Source: Bryobacterales bacterium (lineage in GTDB: Bacteria; Acidobacteriota; Terriglobia; Bryobacterales; Bryobacteraceae). From it: a stretch of DNA of 64,000 nt. Of the stretch, positions 1 through 8,523 are shown piece after piece (the first letter of the stretch is position 1; each line of letters opens with the position of its first letter). The stretch covers positions 558,001 through 622,000 of the forward strand of contig JADKID010000005.1 of the NCBI GenBank assembly GCA_016721425.1, written 5' to 3'. A program made the position numbers and the translations under genes. A model generated the notes under the pieces. It had not been told where the DNA came from and searched no databases. It was given only the letters and a program-made list of their open reading frames with translations.

Positions 1-200
1 ATGGAGTCTATGAGCTGCGCGCGAGCCTGGAGGGTACGCAGTATCGGATGCTGTAGTACTTTCACGGTCGAGTCGCCGCTGTTGTCTCCCACGGGCTCGT
101 AAGAGAGAGGGCCGTCCCGCCCATTGAGATTGATCGGGCGGTGGAACGAAAGCAACAGTTCGAAGTTGATCCGCGGAAGCACAAATTGATGGAGGGCTGA
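1..200 (+). pseudogene. HigB-like (RelE/Gp49 family) toxin, 3' part, interrupted by an in-frame TAG
   Basis: Read in the frame of position 3, the translation matches the C-terminal half of phage-derived Gp49/HigB toxins: a GVYELRASLEGTQYRML block, then an amber codon at 54-56, then YFHGRVAAVVSHGLVRE and an IEIDRAVERKQQFEVDPRKH tail ending at TGA 198-200. HigB homologues have an aromatic residue where the TAG stands. The family cleaves mRNA on the ribosome and is neutralised by the HTH protein encoded next to it. The antitoxin ATG follows one base after the stop, the usual higBA order. The 5' end lies outside the window, so the rest of the gene cannot be judged. The amber codon could be a disabling mutation or a sequencing error. 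Confidence 0.7.
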
Positions 201-201
201 T

Positions 202-522
202 ATGAGCAGGAAGCCGGCTGCGATAACCGATGGGGTGGAGGTTCTTTTCGACCGCTACTATCAGGGAAAGCCAGCCCGAGTAAAACAACTCGGGGAGGAA
301 CGAGCCAACAACGAAATAGCCCGAGGGGTCCGGGAGCTGAGGACTCAAGCACGACTCACACAAGCTGAGTTGGCGAAGATCGTCGGGACGACGGCGTCAG
401 TGATCTGCCGGCTTGAGGACGCCGATTACGAAGGGCACTCGTTGGCCATGCTGCGTCGAATTGCTGCCGCTCTGAATCAACGGGTCGAGATCCGGTTCAT
501 CCCGTTGCAACAGTCGGCGTAA
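202..522 (+). CDS. XRE-family antitoxin (HigA-like)
   Basis: A 106-residue protein with a helix-turn-helix at about residues 43-97 (ARGVRELRTQARLTQAEL, then IVGTTASVICRLEDADYEG), the Cro/C1 fold of HigA antitoxins. HigA binds its toxin and represses the shared promoter. The start lies one base after the stop of the HigB-like frame, so the two were translated as a coupled pair. The antitoxin frame is intact although the toxin frame carries an amber codon, which fits decay of the toxin first. The family call is firm; whether it still serves as an antitoxin is unknown. Confidence 0.8.
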   Translation: MSRKPAAITDGVEVLFDRYYQGKPARVKQLGEERANNEIARGVRELRTQARLTQAELAKIVGTTASVICRLEDADYEGHSLAMLRRIAAALNQRVEIRFIPLQQSA

Positions 523-698
523 GACCTGGAGCGTCGGTATGGCTCACTCGTTGGTACGGGGCTGGCGCCTACCGTCTGTAACTCCCTGCTCTGGTCCTGG
601 CGGTGGTTTGATCATTGGGCGTTCGTTCCCCTCGCCATGGACTTTCGTCGGGGTTGTATGAGAGTTTGGGCACCACTGCATGACGAAGGACTTCAGCG

Positions 699-1316
699 TC
701 AAGGAAGCTCTTTGGACAGCCGATCCGGTTTGGCAGGCACCGCGAACGCAGGCTCAACCGTGGCGTGAGAGCCACCTGACGACAACCGAGCCGGGCACGC
801 CGGCCAGATCGCCCGGATCGTGGATAGCCATCGCTCCAGCTCCGCGCGGAAGCGGCGCGGACGAGAGAACTCCACCGACCCCAATTGGCTGACCAACCCG
901 AACTCCCCGAAGATGGGAATCGACTCTGGTCCTTTTGCGGTGAAACAACGGTAGGTGAGCCACATGAAGAGATCGGGGACCGCTGGCGCGGCAGCCAGCA
1001 GTTTCGCCGCCTCGAGATCGGTCGGAATCGGATGAGCGAGGATCTCCTGGCAGAAATCTTCGATCAGCACGACGGTATTCTCGAACTCCTTGCCGAGGAC
1101 CCCTTGATCCGGCTTCCGGTTGTACCAGATCCGGGCCTCCCGCAGGAAGTTGAAGCGCGACCGCTGGAGTACTTTCGCACGAGCCATCACCGAGTCATTG
1201 CCAAAGAAGATGGTGGCGCCGAAGATTCGTTCGAAGGCGGCCGCCAACCTCCTCTGGATGGGGTCCGGCGCGGTCAAACTAAGCCCGGCGCAACCGAAGT
1301 TCCCAAACCCTCTCAT
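699..1316 (-). pseudogene. Plasmid RepA-type replication initiator, N-terminally shortened
   Basis: The 205-residue frame resembles the C-terminal part of plasmid-encoded RepA proteins (PF04796-like). A winged-helix-like middle section is followed by IPTDLEAAKLL, LFMWLTYRCFTAKG, IPIFGEFGLVSQLGS and SRPRRFRAELERWL, ending near IRAIWPACPARLSS. Family members are usually around 300 residues, so the N-terminal third appears to be missing: a stop codon lies directly before the only ATG, and the upstream sequence gives no convincing continuation. RepA would bind plasmid iterons to start replication, but I see no iteron array beside it. Next to a damaged higBA pair, it reads as the remnant of an integrated plasmid or similar element. 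The family call rests on recognised sequence pattern, not a search. Confidence 0.5.
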
Positions 1317-1575
1317 TCAAGCCTGCCATGCCTGCAGGAGGCATCATCAGTGCCTGAACAACCGGAAAGCCACAGGAAGCGCCTGCAAGAAGCCGGTTAC
1401 GGCCCCCCCCGGGTTCAGATCGCGCGCGCCTAAAGCCTTGCCGCCAGAAATGTTTGACTCTGATGCCGCGCCGCGATAGACTCGCTGCTGGCCTGAATGT
1501 AAGCGCATGCAATCAGCCAGAGCCTGTCTGGAAGGAATCTCCGGCATTGGCCTTCTGGTTTTGGAGTCTCGCCAA
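1317..1575. other. Intergenic stretch, nothing recognised
   Basis: Between the RepA-like frame and the GH43 gene I find no convincing coding frame, repeat or promoter. A run of eight C residues occurs near 1405. The frame of the GH43 gene stays open back to 1507, but the signal peptide supports a start at 1576. Confidence 0.4.
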
Positions 1576-3174
1576 ATGACATTCTGTATTGTCCTCGGTC
1601 GGGTGGCCGCCTCTGGCGCAGCCATCCTGTTTTGCGCCACATCGTTGTTGGCCCAACCGGCTGCCCGCAAGCCGGCCCCCGTCATCGGCAAGGCCTCCCG
1701 TTACATCAATCCCCTACCGATCGAGACATCATCCAGGGACGGTTCACCGCAGGGGGTCAATCTGGGCGACGTCACCGTGCTGAAGTCAGGAGACCTTTAC
1801 TACCTGTTCGGCACCGGTGGCGGCGCCTGGGTGTCGAAGAACTTCCTGGATTGGAAATACCAGGCCGTGGAGGTGCGCGGCGGCCGATTGCCGGTGGCCC
1901 CTCACGTGGTTGAGTACAACGGCGCCTTCTACATGTCCGGCAACGACGCGCCCCTCTACAAGGCCCCTGCCATCCTGGGCCCTTACGAAGTGCTGGGACC
2001 CTGGAAGAACGAAAAAGGCGAACCATGGACCGGCGTTTCCAACGGCAAGTCCTGGAAGGGCGCCTTCGACGTGGACATCTTCATTGACGACGACAACAAG
2101 CCCTACCTCTACTTCCCCGGCAGGTCCACCGACGGCATCTACGTCGCCCCGCTCAACCCCAAGGACCTCACCAGCTTTGCCGCCGCCCCCAAACACCTGT
2201 TCGGCTTCCAGTCCGAGCACGTTTGGGAACGGTGGGGAGAGAACAATGAGTACCTCTACACCGCCTGGATCGAGGGCCCCTGGGTTTTCAAACGCAACGG
2301 CATCTACTATCTGGAATACAGCGCCTCCGGCACGCAGTGGATGAGCTACGCCAGCGGCGTGTACACGTCCAAAAGCCCGCTCGGACCGTTCACTTACTCT
2401 CCACGCAATCCGCTGCTGCGCAAAACCACCGGCATCGTTACCGGGCCCGGCCATGGCTGCGTGGTGAAGGGGCCGGATGGCAATTGGTGGGTCTTCTACA
2501 CGATCGTGATGTCGAATCCCCCCGGCGGCCGGCGCCTGGGCATGGATCCGGTGGGCTTCGACGCCCAGGGCAGCATGTACGTGCGGGCGGTCACCGAAAC
2601 GCCACAGTGGGCGCCGGGTGTGGTGGCCAATCCGGTGCGCGACGGCGACTCGGGTTCCATCCCGCTCACCGTCAACAAAATGCGCGCCATGAACCAGCGC
2701 GGCAGTGCTTCCAGCCAGCGCCCCGGCCGCGACGCGGCCTACGCTGTGGATGGCACCAATGGCGCATGGTGGGAGCCGGCGGAGGAGGATAGGCAACCTT
2801 CAATCACCGTGGATCTCGGCTCCATCACGGAGTATGAGGAGCCACAGTACTTCTCAATCGACTCCAGCCGAATCGAGTTCAGCACCGGCCCGCGAGGGGC
2901 CTTCGGACCACGTGCCGCCGCACCCGCCCCGGTGACGGGCAGCCCCGCGTTTCGCTACAAAATTGAGGCATCCAAGGACGGCAAGACGTTCGACACCATC
3001 CTCGACAAGACCAACAATAACGTCACCCGATACACGGAATTCGACGAACTCCCGCTCACGGTCTGCCGGTATGTCCGGCTGACCATCACGGACTGGCCCC
3101 ACGTCGGCGCCACACCACTGGGAGTCCTGGAATTCACCGTCTTCGGCAACGCCGTGAAGAACGCGAAGCGCTAG
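1576..3174 (+). CDS. Secreted GH43-like glycoside hydrolase with C-terminal F5/8-type (discoidin) domain
   Basis: The 532-residue protein starts at an ATG that gives a proper signal peptide (MTFCIVLGRVAASG, cleavage near LLAQPA); an upstream in-frame start at 1507 would bury it. Residues about 45-370 form a five-bladed propeller of GH43 type (beta-xylosidase/arabinofuranosidase clan) with GDVTVLKSGDLYYLFGTGG, AFDVDIFIDDDNKPYLYF and WIEGPWVFKRNGIYYLEYS. The Asp and Glu in these blocks are the likely catalytic set. Residues about 385-525 look like a galactose-binding discoidin domain (ITVDLGS, then CRYVRLTITDWP). It probably trims arabinose or xylose side chains outside the cytoplasm. It leads a five-gene run whose members all look active on plant cell-wall polysaccharide. 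Exact substrate is not visible. Confidence 0.82.
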   Translation: MTFCIVLGRVAASGAAILFCATSLLAQPAARKPAPVIGKASRYINPLPIETSSRDGSPQGVNLGDVTVLKSGDLYYLFGTGGGAWVSKNFLDWKYQAVEVRGGRLPVAPHVVEYNGAFYMSGNDAPLYKAPAILGPYEVLGPWKNEKGEPWTGVSNGKSWKGAFDVDIFIDDDNKPYLYFPGRSTDGIYVAPLNPKDLTSFAAAPKHLFGFQSEHVWERWGENNEYLYTAWIEGPWVFKRNGIYYLEYSASGTQWMSYASGVYTSKSPLGPFTYSPRNPLLRKTTGIVTGPGHGCVVKGPDGNWWVFYTIVMSNPPGGRRLGMDPVGFDAQGSMYVRAVTETPQWAPGVVANPVRDGDSGSIPLTVNKMRAMNQRGSASSQRPGRDAAYAVDGTNGAWWEPAEEDRQPSITVDLGSITEYEEPQYFSIDSSRIEFSTGPRGAFGPRAAAPAPVTGSPAFRYKIEASKDGKTFDTILDKTNNNVTRYTEFDELPLTVCRYVRLTITDWPHVGATPLGVLEFTVFGNAVKNAKR

Positions 3175-3200
3175 CCGGAATAGAAGGAGACTCACTCCTG

Positions 3201-5204
3201 ATGAATTTCAATCTCGCAGCTACGCCAGTGAGCGCCTGCCGCCTCGCGGTCCAGGTCATGGCGGCGCTCACCCTGTGTTCCGGCAGCGCACCGGCCCAGA
3301 ACCCCGCAACCCTTCCGTTCGTCAGCCCGATCTTCGGCGACAAAATGGTGCTGCAGCGCGGTAAGCCGAACGCGATCTGGGGCTGGTCGCAGCCAGGCGA
3401 CCCGGTGCGCGTTGAGGTGGGCGAAAGCTCCGCCACCACTACCGCGGGTGCGGACGGCCGCTGGCAACTCCGGTTCCAACCGCCACCGGCCGGCGGTCCC
3501 TACACCATCAAAATCACCGGAAAGCAGACCCTGGAACTGCACGACGTACTGGTCGGCGATGTCTGGATCTGCGCCGGCCAATCCAACATGGGCTTCGGTC
3601 TGGGACAGGCCAGAAACGGCGCCGAGGAGGTGAAGGCGGCCGACCATCCGCTGATTCGCTTCTTCAACGTGGGACAGCGTTCCTCCTATTCGCCGGTGGA
3701 TGTCCCTCGCGGCAACTGGAAGATCGTCTCACCAACCACTGCCGGCGGATTTGGCGGCATCTCGGCTACGGCCTACTTCTTCGCCCGCAAGCTCCAGGAA
3801 TCGGTGCACGTTCCCATCGGCCTCGTCCAGGTAGCCGTCGGCGGCGTACCCGCGGAGACCTTCGCCAGCGCCGCGGCATTGCGTCCGCTGAAGGATTTTG
3901 ACTCCGGCATCGCCGAATTGGAGCGCCGTCGCCAGATGGGCGGCCCGCAGTACGGCAACTACATCATGCACTGGTACGACGAATTCGACGCCGGCTCGAA
4001 GAACGGCTCCTGGGCTGACCCCGCGCTGGACGACTCCTCCTGGACGAAGCTGCGGATTCCGGGTAAGTTCACAGAACTGGGCGTGGGTGACGTCCCCAAC
4101 CTCACCTGGATTCGCAGGGAGATTGCCCTGCCGGAACCGCTGCCGCCGGGCATGGCGCGCATCTACCTCGGTTCCATCGAAAAGATGGACACCACCTACA
4201 TCAACGGTCAGCAGATCGGCGCCAGTTCCTGGGTGGAGAACCCGCGGGTCTACTTCGCGCGGCCCGGCGTGCTGAAACCCGGCCGGAACATCCTCACGCT
4301 GCGGGTGTTCAAACTCAAACCCGACGGAGGATTCCTGGGCAAGCCCGACGAACTGCGCCTCACCCTGGGCGATGGCACCGTGATTCCGCTCAGCGGCGAG
4401 TGGAAGGGCAAGGTCGCCGTCGATGCCCGGCCGCCGCATCCGCTGCCAGTAGGCTTTGAGAACCTGCCCACCATGCCGGGAGTTCTGCGGATGGGCATGT
4501 TGTCGCCCATCGCGCCGCTCGCTCTCACCGGCGCCATCTGGTATCAGGGCGAGTCCAACACGGAACGCGCGCATCAATATCGACGCCTGCTCCCGGCCAT
4601 GATCGCCGATTGGCGTCAACTGTTCAGCCAGGGCGATTTCCCGTTCTACATCGTCGGCCTGCCGGCCTTTCAGCACCGCAGTGCGGTGCCGGTGGAAGAC
4701 TCCTGGGCGGAAATGCGTGACGCGCAGTACTTCATCGCGAAGACCGTTCCCCATTCCTGCCTGGCGGTCACCATCGACACCGGCGACCCGGATAACATCC
4801 ACCCGGTCGACAAGAAGGAAGGCGGCGAGCGCCTGGCGTTCTGCGCGCTGAGCGAGCACTACGGCCGCAAGGTCCCCTATAGCGGGCCGGATCTAGAAAG
4901 GGTCGAACGCCTGCCTGGGGCCGTGAAGCTCCACTTCGGTCATGCCGACGGTGGCTTGGTGGTGAAGGGCGAGAAGCTGGCCGAATTCTCCGTCGCCGGC
5001 GACGACAGGAAGTGGTACTGGGCGGAGACTCGCCTGGAAGGTACCACCGTCATCGTCTCATCGCCTTCCGTACCCAACCCCAAAGAGGTCCGCTACGCGT
5101 GGCAGGCCAATCCGGCGGCCACCCTGTTCAACGGCGCCGGACTGCCCGCCTCCCCCTTCCGCACCGACAACTGGCCCGCCCTCACCGAAGGCCGAACGCC
5201 CTAA
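3201..5204 (+). CDS. Sialate O-acetylesterase-like SGNH carbohydrate esterase (SASA domain)
   Basis: A 667-residue exported esterase. After a signal peptide (through GSAPAQ), an E-set-like domain contains FGDKMVLQRGKPNAIWGW. The SGNH core has its nucleophile in WICAGQSNMGFG (about residue 129) and a second block IWYQGESNTERAHQYRRL. A galactose-binding-like insertion lies between, about residues 255-400. The likely Asp/His pair is in DPDNIHPVDKKEGGERLA. Family members remove acetyl groups from sugars; in soil bacteria these paralogues mostly act on plant polysaccharides rather than sialic acid. It begins 26 bases after the GH43 gene behind an AAGGAG, so it is co-transcribed. Two more paralogues lie at 46882 and 63095. 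Confidence 0.85.
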   Translation: MNFNLAATPVSACRLAVQVMAALTLCSGSAPAQNPATLPFVSPIFGDKMVLQRGKPNAIWGWSQPGDPVRVEVGESSATTTAGADGRWQLRFQPPPAGGPYTIKITGKQTLELHDVLVGDVWICAGQSNMGFGLGQARNGAEEVKAADHPLIRFFNVGQRSSYSPVDVPRGNWKIVSPTTAGGFGGISATAYFFARKLQESVHVPIGLVQVAVGGVPAETFASAAALRPLKDFDSGIAELERRRQMGGPQYGNYIMHWYDEFDAGSKNGSWADPALDDSSWTKLRIPGKFTELGVGDVPNLTWIRREIALPEPLPPGMARIYLGSIEKMDTTYINGQQIGASSWVENPRVYFARPGVLKPGRNILTLRVFKLKPDGGFLGKPDELRLTLGDGTVIPLSGEWKGKVAVDARPPHPLPVGFENLPTMPGVLRMGMLSPIAPLALTGAIWYQGESNTERAHQYRRLLPAMIADWRQLFSQGDFPFYIVGLPAFQHRSAVPVEDSWAEMRDAQYFIAKTVPHSCLAVTIDTGDPDNIHPVDKKEGGERLAFCALSEHYGRKVPYSGPDLERVERLPGAVKLHFGHADGGLVVKGEKLAEFSVAGDDRKWYWAETRLEGTTVIVSSPSVPNPKEVRYAWQANPAATLFNGAGLPASPFRTDNWPALTEGRTP

Positions 5205-5218
5205 CAGAGGTCTAAACG

Positions 5219-6385
5219 ATGCCAACCACGACGACAATTTGGCTGATGCTCGCGAGCGCCCTGTGCTGGGCACAACCCCCCGGCGACTCCCACCCCGCCG
5301 TCAGCAACGTATGGGGCTCCCAGTATCCGCGAATCCACTCCGACCTCCGGGTCAGTTTCCGTATCCAGGCGCCGCAAGCCCAGAAAGTGCAAGTCCGCCT
5401 GGGCGGCACCCACGACATGACACGTGCCGAGGACGGCACCTGGAGCGTCACCATTCCGCCGCAGATCCCAGGCTTCCACTACTACTCGCTGGTCGTGGAT
5501 GGCGTCGCCGTGAACGACCCAGGGAGCGAGACCTACTTCGGTTCCAGCCGGCAATCGAGCGGCATCGAAATTCCAGAGAAGGGCGTCGATTACTACGAGG
5601 TCAAAAACGTCCCCCATGGCGAAGTCCGGCAGTTCCGCTATTTCTCTCAGGTAACCGGAGCCTGGCGCCGCGCCTTTGTTTACACGCCTCCAGACTACGA
5701 CACCAATCTCAAAGCGCGCTATCCCGTGCTCCTGTTGCAGCACGGAGGTGGGGAAGATGAGCGCGGATGGGTGGTGCAGGGCCGGACCGACATCATCCTC
5801 GACAACCTCATCGCGGAAAAGCAGGCCGTGCCCATGATAGTCGTCATCGACAACAGCTACGCGCTCAAGCCCGGCGAGAGCCCAGCGGCGATGAGGCCTC
5901 CTAGCGGGCCTCCCGGTTCTTTCCGCATCGTGATCTCACCGACGTTCGGCGAGGTGGTGGTGAAGGACTTGCTGCCCGCGCTCGACAAACGCTATCGCAC
6001 GCGCGCCGGACGAGAGCACCGCGCCATCGCGGGGTTGTCCATGGGCGCCGCTTTCGCCATGCAGATCGGCCTGGGCAATCTCGACAGGTTCAGCCACTTC
6101 GGATCTTTCAGCGGCACCGTAATGCGCGATCTGGACGTCAAGACCTCGTACGGAGGAGTGCTCAACGATGGCGCCGCGTTCAACAAGAAGTGCCGCCTGC
6201 TGTTCATCGCTGCCGGCACGGCGGAGCAGTCGCGCCTCGACGCGGCACGGCACGCGCGAGCTGAACTCGACAAGGTGGGCGTCAAGCACGTCGCCTTTGA
6301 CTCCCCCGGCACGGACCATGAGTGGCTGACGTGGCGGCGCTCGCTACGCGAGTTTGCCGTGAGACTGTTCAGGAACCAACAGTGA
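5219..6385 (+). CDS. Secreted enterochelin-esterase-like (Fes/XynZ type) esterase
   Basis: The 388-residue protein has a short signal peptide ending near LCWAQ. An E-set/CBM48-like N-domain (about 30-125) includes GTHDMTRAEDGTWSVTIP. An alpha/beta-hydrolase esterase domain follows: RRAFVYTPPDYD, YPVLLLQHGGGEDERGW, then the nucleophile elbow GLSMGAAFAMQIGL and a C-terminal His in GTDHEWLTWRRSL. This arrangement is shared by feruloyl/acetyl-xylan esterases of the enterochelin-esterase superfamily. It lies between the SASA esterase and the GH51 arabinofuranosidase with gaps of 14 and 10 bases, so removal of acyl or feruloyl decorations from arabinoxylan is likely. Siderophore hydrolysis is less likely here. 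Confidence 0.82.
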   Translation: MPTTTTIWLMLASALCWAQPPGDSHPAVSNVWGSQYPRIHSDLRVSFRIQAPQAQKVQVRLGGTHDMTRAEDGTWSVTIPPQIPGFHYYSLVVDGVAVNDPGSETYFGSSRQSSGIEIPEKGVDYYEVKNVPHGEVRQFRYFSQVTGAWRRAFVYTPPDYDTNLKARYPVLLLQHGGGEDERGWVVQGRTDIILDNLIAEKQAVPMIVVIDNSYALKPGESPAAMRPPSGPPGSFRIVISPTFGEVVVKDLLPALDKRYRTRAGREHRAIAGLSMGAAFAMQIGLGNLDRFSHFGSFSGTVMRDLDVKTSYGGVLNDGAAFNKKCRLLFIAAGTAEQSRLDAARHARAELDKVGVKHVAFDSPGTDHEWLTWRRSLREFAVRLFRNQQ

Positions 6386-6395
6386 GGAACTACAG

Positions 6396-8489
6396 ATGAA
6401 TGCCCCAAACGTCTTCTGCCGGGTATCGGTTTGCACTCTTTTTGCCGCCGGAGTATTGATGCAGGCCCAAACGGACCAGGGTGTGACCCTGCAGATTCGG
6501 GCCGATCAGATCACCGCGAAGATGCCGCCCACCTTTCACGGCCTCATGACCGAGGAAATCAACTACGCGTTTGAAGGCGGCCTCTACGCCGAACTGATTC
6601 GCAACCGCAATTTCAAGGAGTCGGTCCCGGAGCGGCGGAACCGGCAGAACCCGCAACAGTCCCGGCCGGCCAAGGAACCGAAGGACCTCGTGCATTGGTC
6701 GCTCGTGCAGGAGCGCGGCGGCACGGGTTCCATGATGCTCGATACCGGCATGCCATTGAACCCATCGGTTCCCGCCAGTTTGAAGTTGACTATCTCACAA
6801 GCCTCCGGTAACCAGATGGTCGGCATCGCCAACGACGGCTTCTGGGGCATCCCCGTGAGGCCGAATACCACCTACAAGGCGATGTTCTATGCCAAAGCCG
6901 CCGGCGGCTTTGCGGGGGGCGTGACTCTTTCCATTGTCAGCAACGACGGTACAACAATCGCTGCTACAGCCCAGGTTCCCAAGATCAGCGATAGCTGGCA
7001 GAAGTATGAGGCCACCCTGAAGACGGGCAACGCGAAGGCGTCCGCCGGGAACAAGTTCGTCCTCAGTACCAATCGGCCGGGCACAATTTGGATCGGCTTT
7101 GTGTCGCTGTTCCCACCGACATATAAAGAACGCCCGAACGGCTTTCGGCAGGACCTCATGCAGCTCCTGGCCGATATGAAGCCGGAGTTCCTGCGCTTCC
7201 CCGGTGGCAACTACCTGGAAGGCAACACCTTCGAGACGCGTTTCAATTGGAAGAACACCATCGGCCCTATCGAGCAACGGCCGGGCCACATGAACGACGC
7301 GTGGGGCTATTGGTCTTCCGACGGCATGGGCCTGCTGGAGTATCTCGGCTGGTGTGAGGACCTGAACATGGAACCGGTGCTGGCCGTGTTTGCCGGCTAC
7401 TCGCTGCGGGGGCAGAAGGTCAAATCCGGTCCCGAGTTGGAGAAGTTTGTGCAGGAAGCGCTGGAAGAGATTGAGTATGTTACCGGCGATACCAGCACCA
7501 CCTGGGGCGCGCGCCGCGCGCGGGACGGCCACCCGGCGCCCTTCAAGCTGCGCTATGTGGAGGTGGGCAACGAGGACTTCTTTGACCGCGAGAAGGGAAG
7601 CTATGACGCCCGCTTCACCGTGTTCTTCGACGCGATCAAGGCGAAGTACCCAAACCTGCAGGTGATCGAGAGCGCGGGCTTCACCTCCAACTCAGTCACC
7701 ACCCGCACCCCTGATGTCTATGACGACCACTACTATCGCAGCGCCGACGAAATGGTGATGCACGCCAACGATTACGAGAGCCGCCGACGGACCGGGCCCA
7801 AAGTGATGGTGGGAGAATGGGCCACCCGCGTTGGCGCTCCCACTCCGAATATGGAAGCCGCGATTGCTGATGCCGCCAACATGGCGGGCTTCGAACGCAA
7901 CGCCGATGTGGTCATCATGCACTGCTACGCGCCGTTGTTCGTCAATGTGAACCCGGGCGCCATGCAGTGGACTACCGATCTGATTGGCTACGACGCCATG
8001 ACCAGCTATGGCTCTCCGGCATATTGGGCACAGCAGATGTTCGCCAACCATCACGGAGACGCGGTGGTCTCCTTCACAGTGGCCAACCTGCCCTACCGCG
8101 AGTGGCAACCGCCGGCCCGGCGCGTTGGCCCTCCGGGCGCTGCCAATGCCAACACCTCCGGGCTTGTGCCGGCCACGCCGCAGCCTGTTTCGCTTCCAGA
8201 GATGTTCTTCAGCGTCACCAAAGACACCACCGGCGGAACCATCTACACCAAGGTGATCAATCGTTCGGGGAAGGCCCAGTCCGTGCACATTGTGCTCAGC
8301 GGATTGACCTCGGTGGCGGCAGCCGCTAAGACCATCACACTCTCGGCCTCGGCCCCCACCGACACCAACAGCATCACGGAGCCGAATAAGATTGTGCCCG
8401 TGACGGCTGCAGTTGCCGGGGCCAGTCTGGACTTCACTCGGACATTTCCGCCCTATTCCATAACCGTTCTTGAAATGAACGGCAAGTAG
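6396..8489 (+). CDS. Secreted alpha-L-arabinofuranosidase, GH51 type
   Basis: A 697-residue protein with a signal peptide (through LMQAQ). A carbohydrate-binding-like section follows; the family hallmark is FHGLMTEEINYAFEGGLYAE near the N terminus. The TIM barrel has FLRFPGGNYLEGNTFETRFNW, the acid/base Glu in YVEVGNEDFFD (near residue 391) and the nucleophile Glu in VMVGEWATRVG (near 473). A C-terminal beta-sandwich closes the protein. GH51 enzymes release terminal arabinofuranose with retention of configuration. Length and order fit the large bacterial GH51 subgroup. It completes a set able to strip arabinose and acyl groups from hemicellulose. Confidence 0.88.
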   Translation: MNAPNVFCRVSVCTLFAAGVLMQAQTDQGVTLQIRADQITAKMPPTFHGLMTEEINYAFEGGLYAELIRNRNFKESVPERRNRQNPQQSRPAKEPKDLVHWSLVQERGGTGSMMLDTGMPLNPSVPASLKLTISQASGNQMVGIANDGFWGIPVRPNTTYKAMFYAKAAGGFAGGVTLSIVSNDGTTIAATAQVPKISDSWQKYEATLKTGNAKASAGNKFVLSTNRPGTIWIGFVSLFPPTYKERPNGFRQDLMQLLADMKPEFLRFPGGNYLEGNTFETRFNWKNTIGPIEQRPGHMNDAWGYWSSDGMGLLEYLGWCEDLNMEPVLAVFAGYSLRGQKVKSGPELEKFVQEALEEIEYVTGDTSTTWGARRARDGHPAPFKLRYVEVGNEDFFDREKGSYDARFTVFFDAIKAKYPNLQVIESAGFTSNSVTTRTPDVYDDHYYRSADEMVMHANDYESRRRTGPKVMVGEWATRVGAPTPNMEAAIADAANMAGFERNADVVIMHCYAPLFVNVNPGAMQWTTDLIGYDAMTSYGSPAYWAQQMFANHHGDAVVSFTVANLPYREWQPPARRVGPPGAANANTSGLVPATPQPVSLPEMFFSVTKDTTGGTIYTKVINRSGKAQSVHIVLSGLTSVAAAAKTITLSASAPTDTNSITEPNKIVPVTAAVAGASLDFTRTFPPYSITVLEMNGK

Positions 8490-8523
8490 TAACTCGAAGT
8501 TGATTGTGAGCAAGGAGCTTTCC

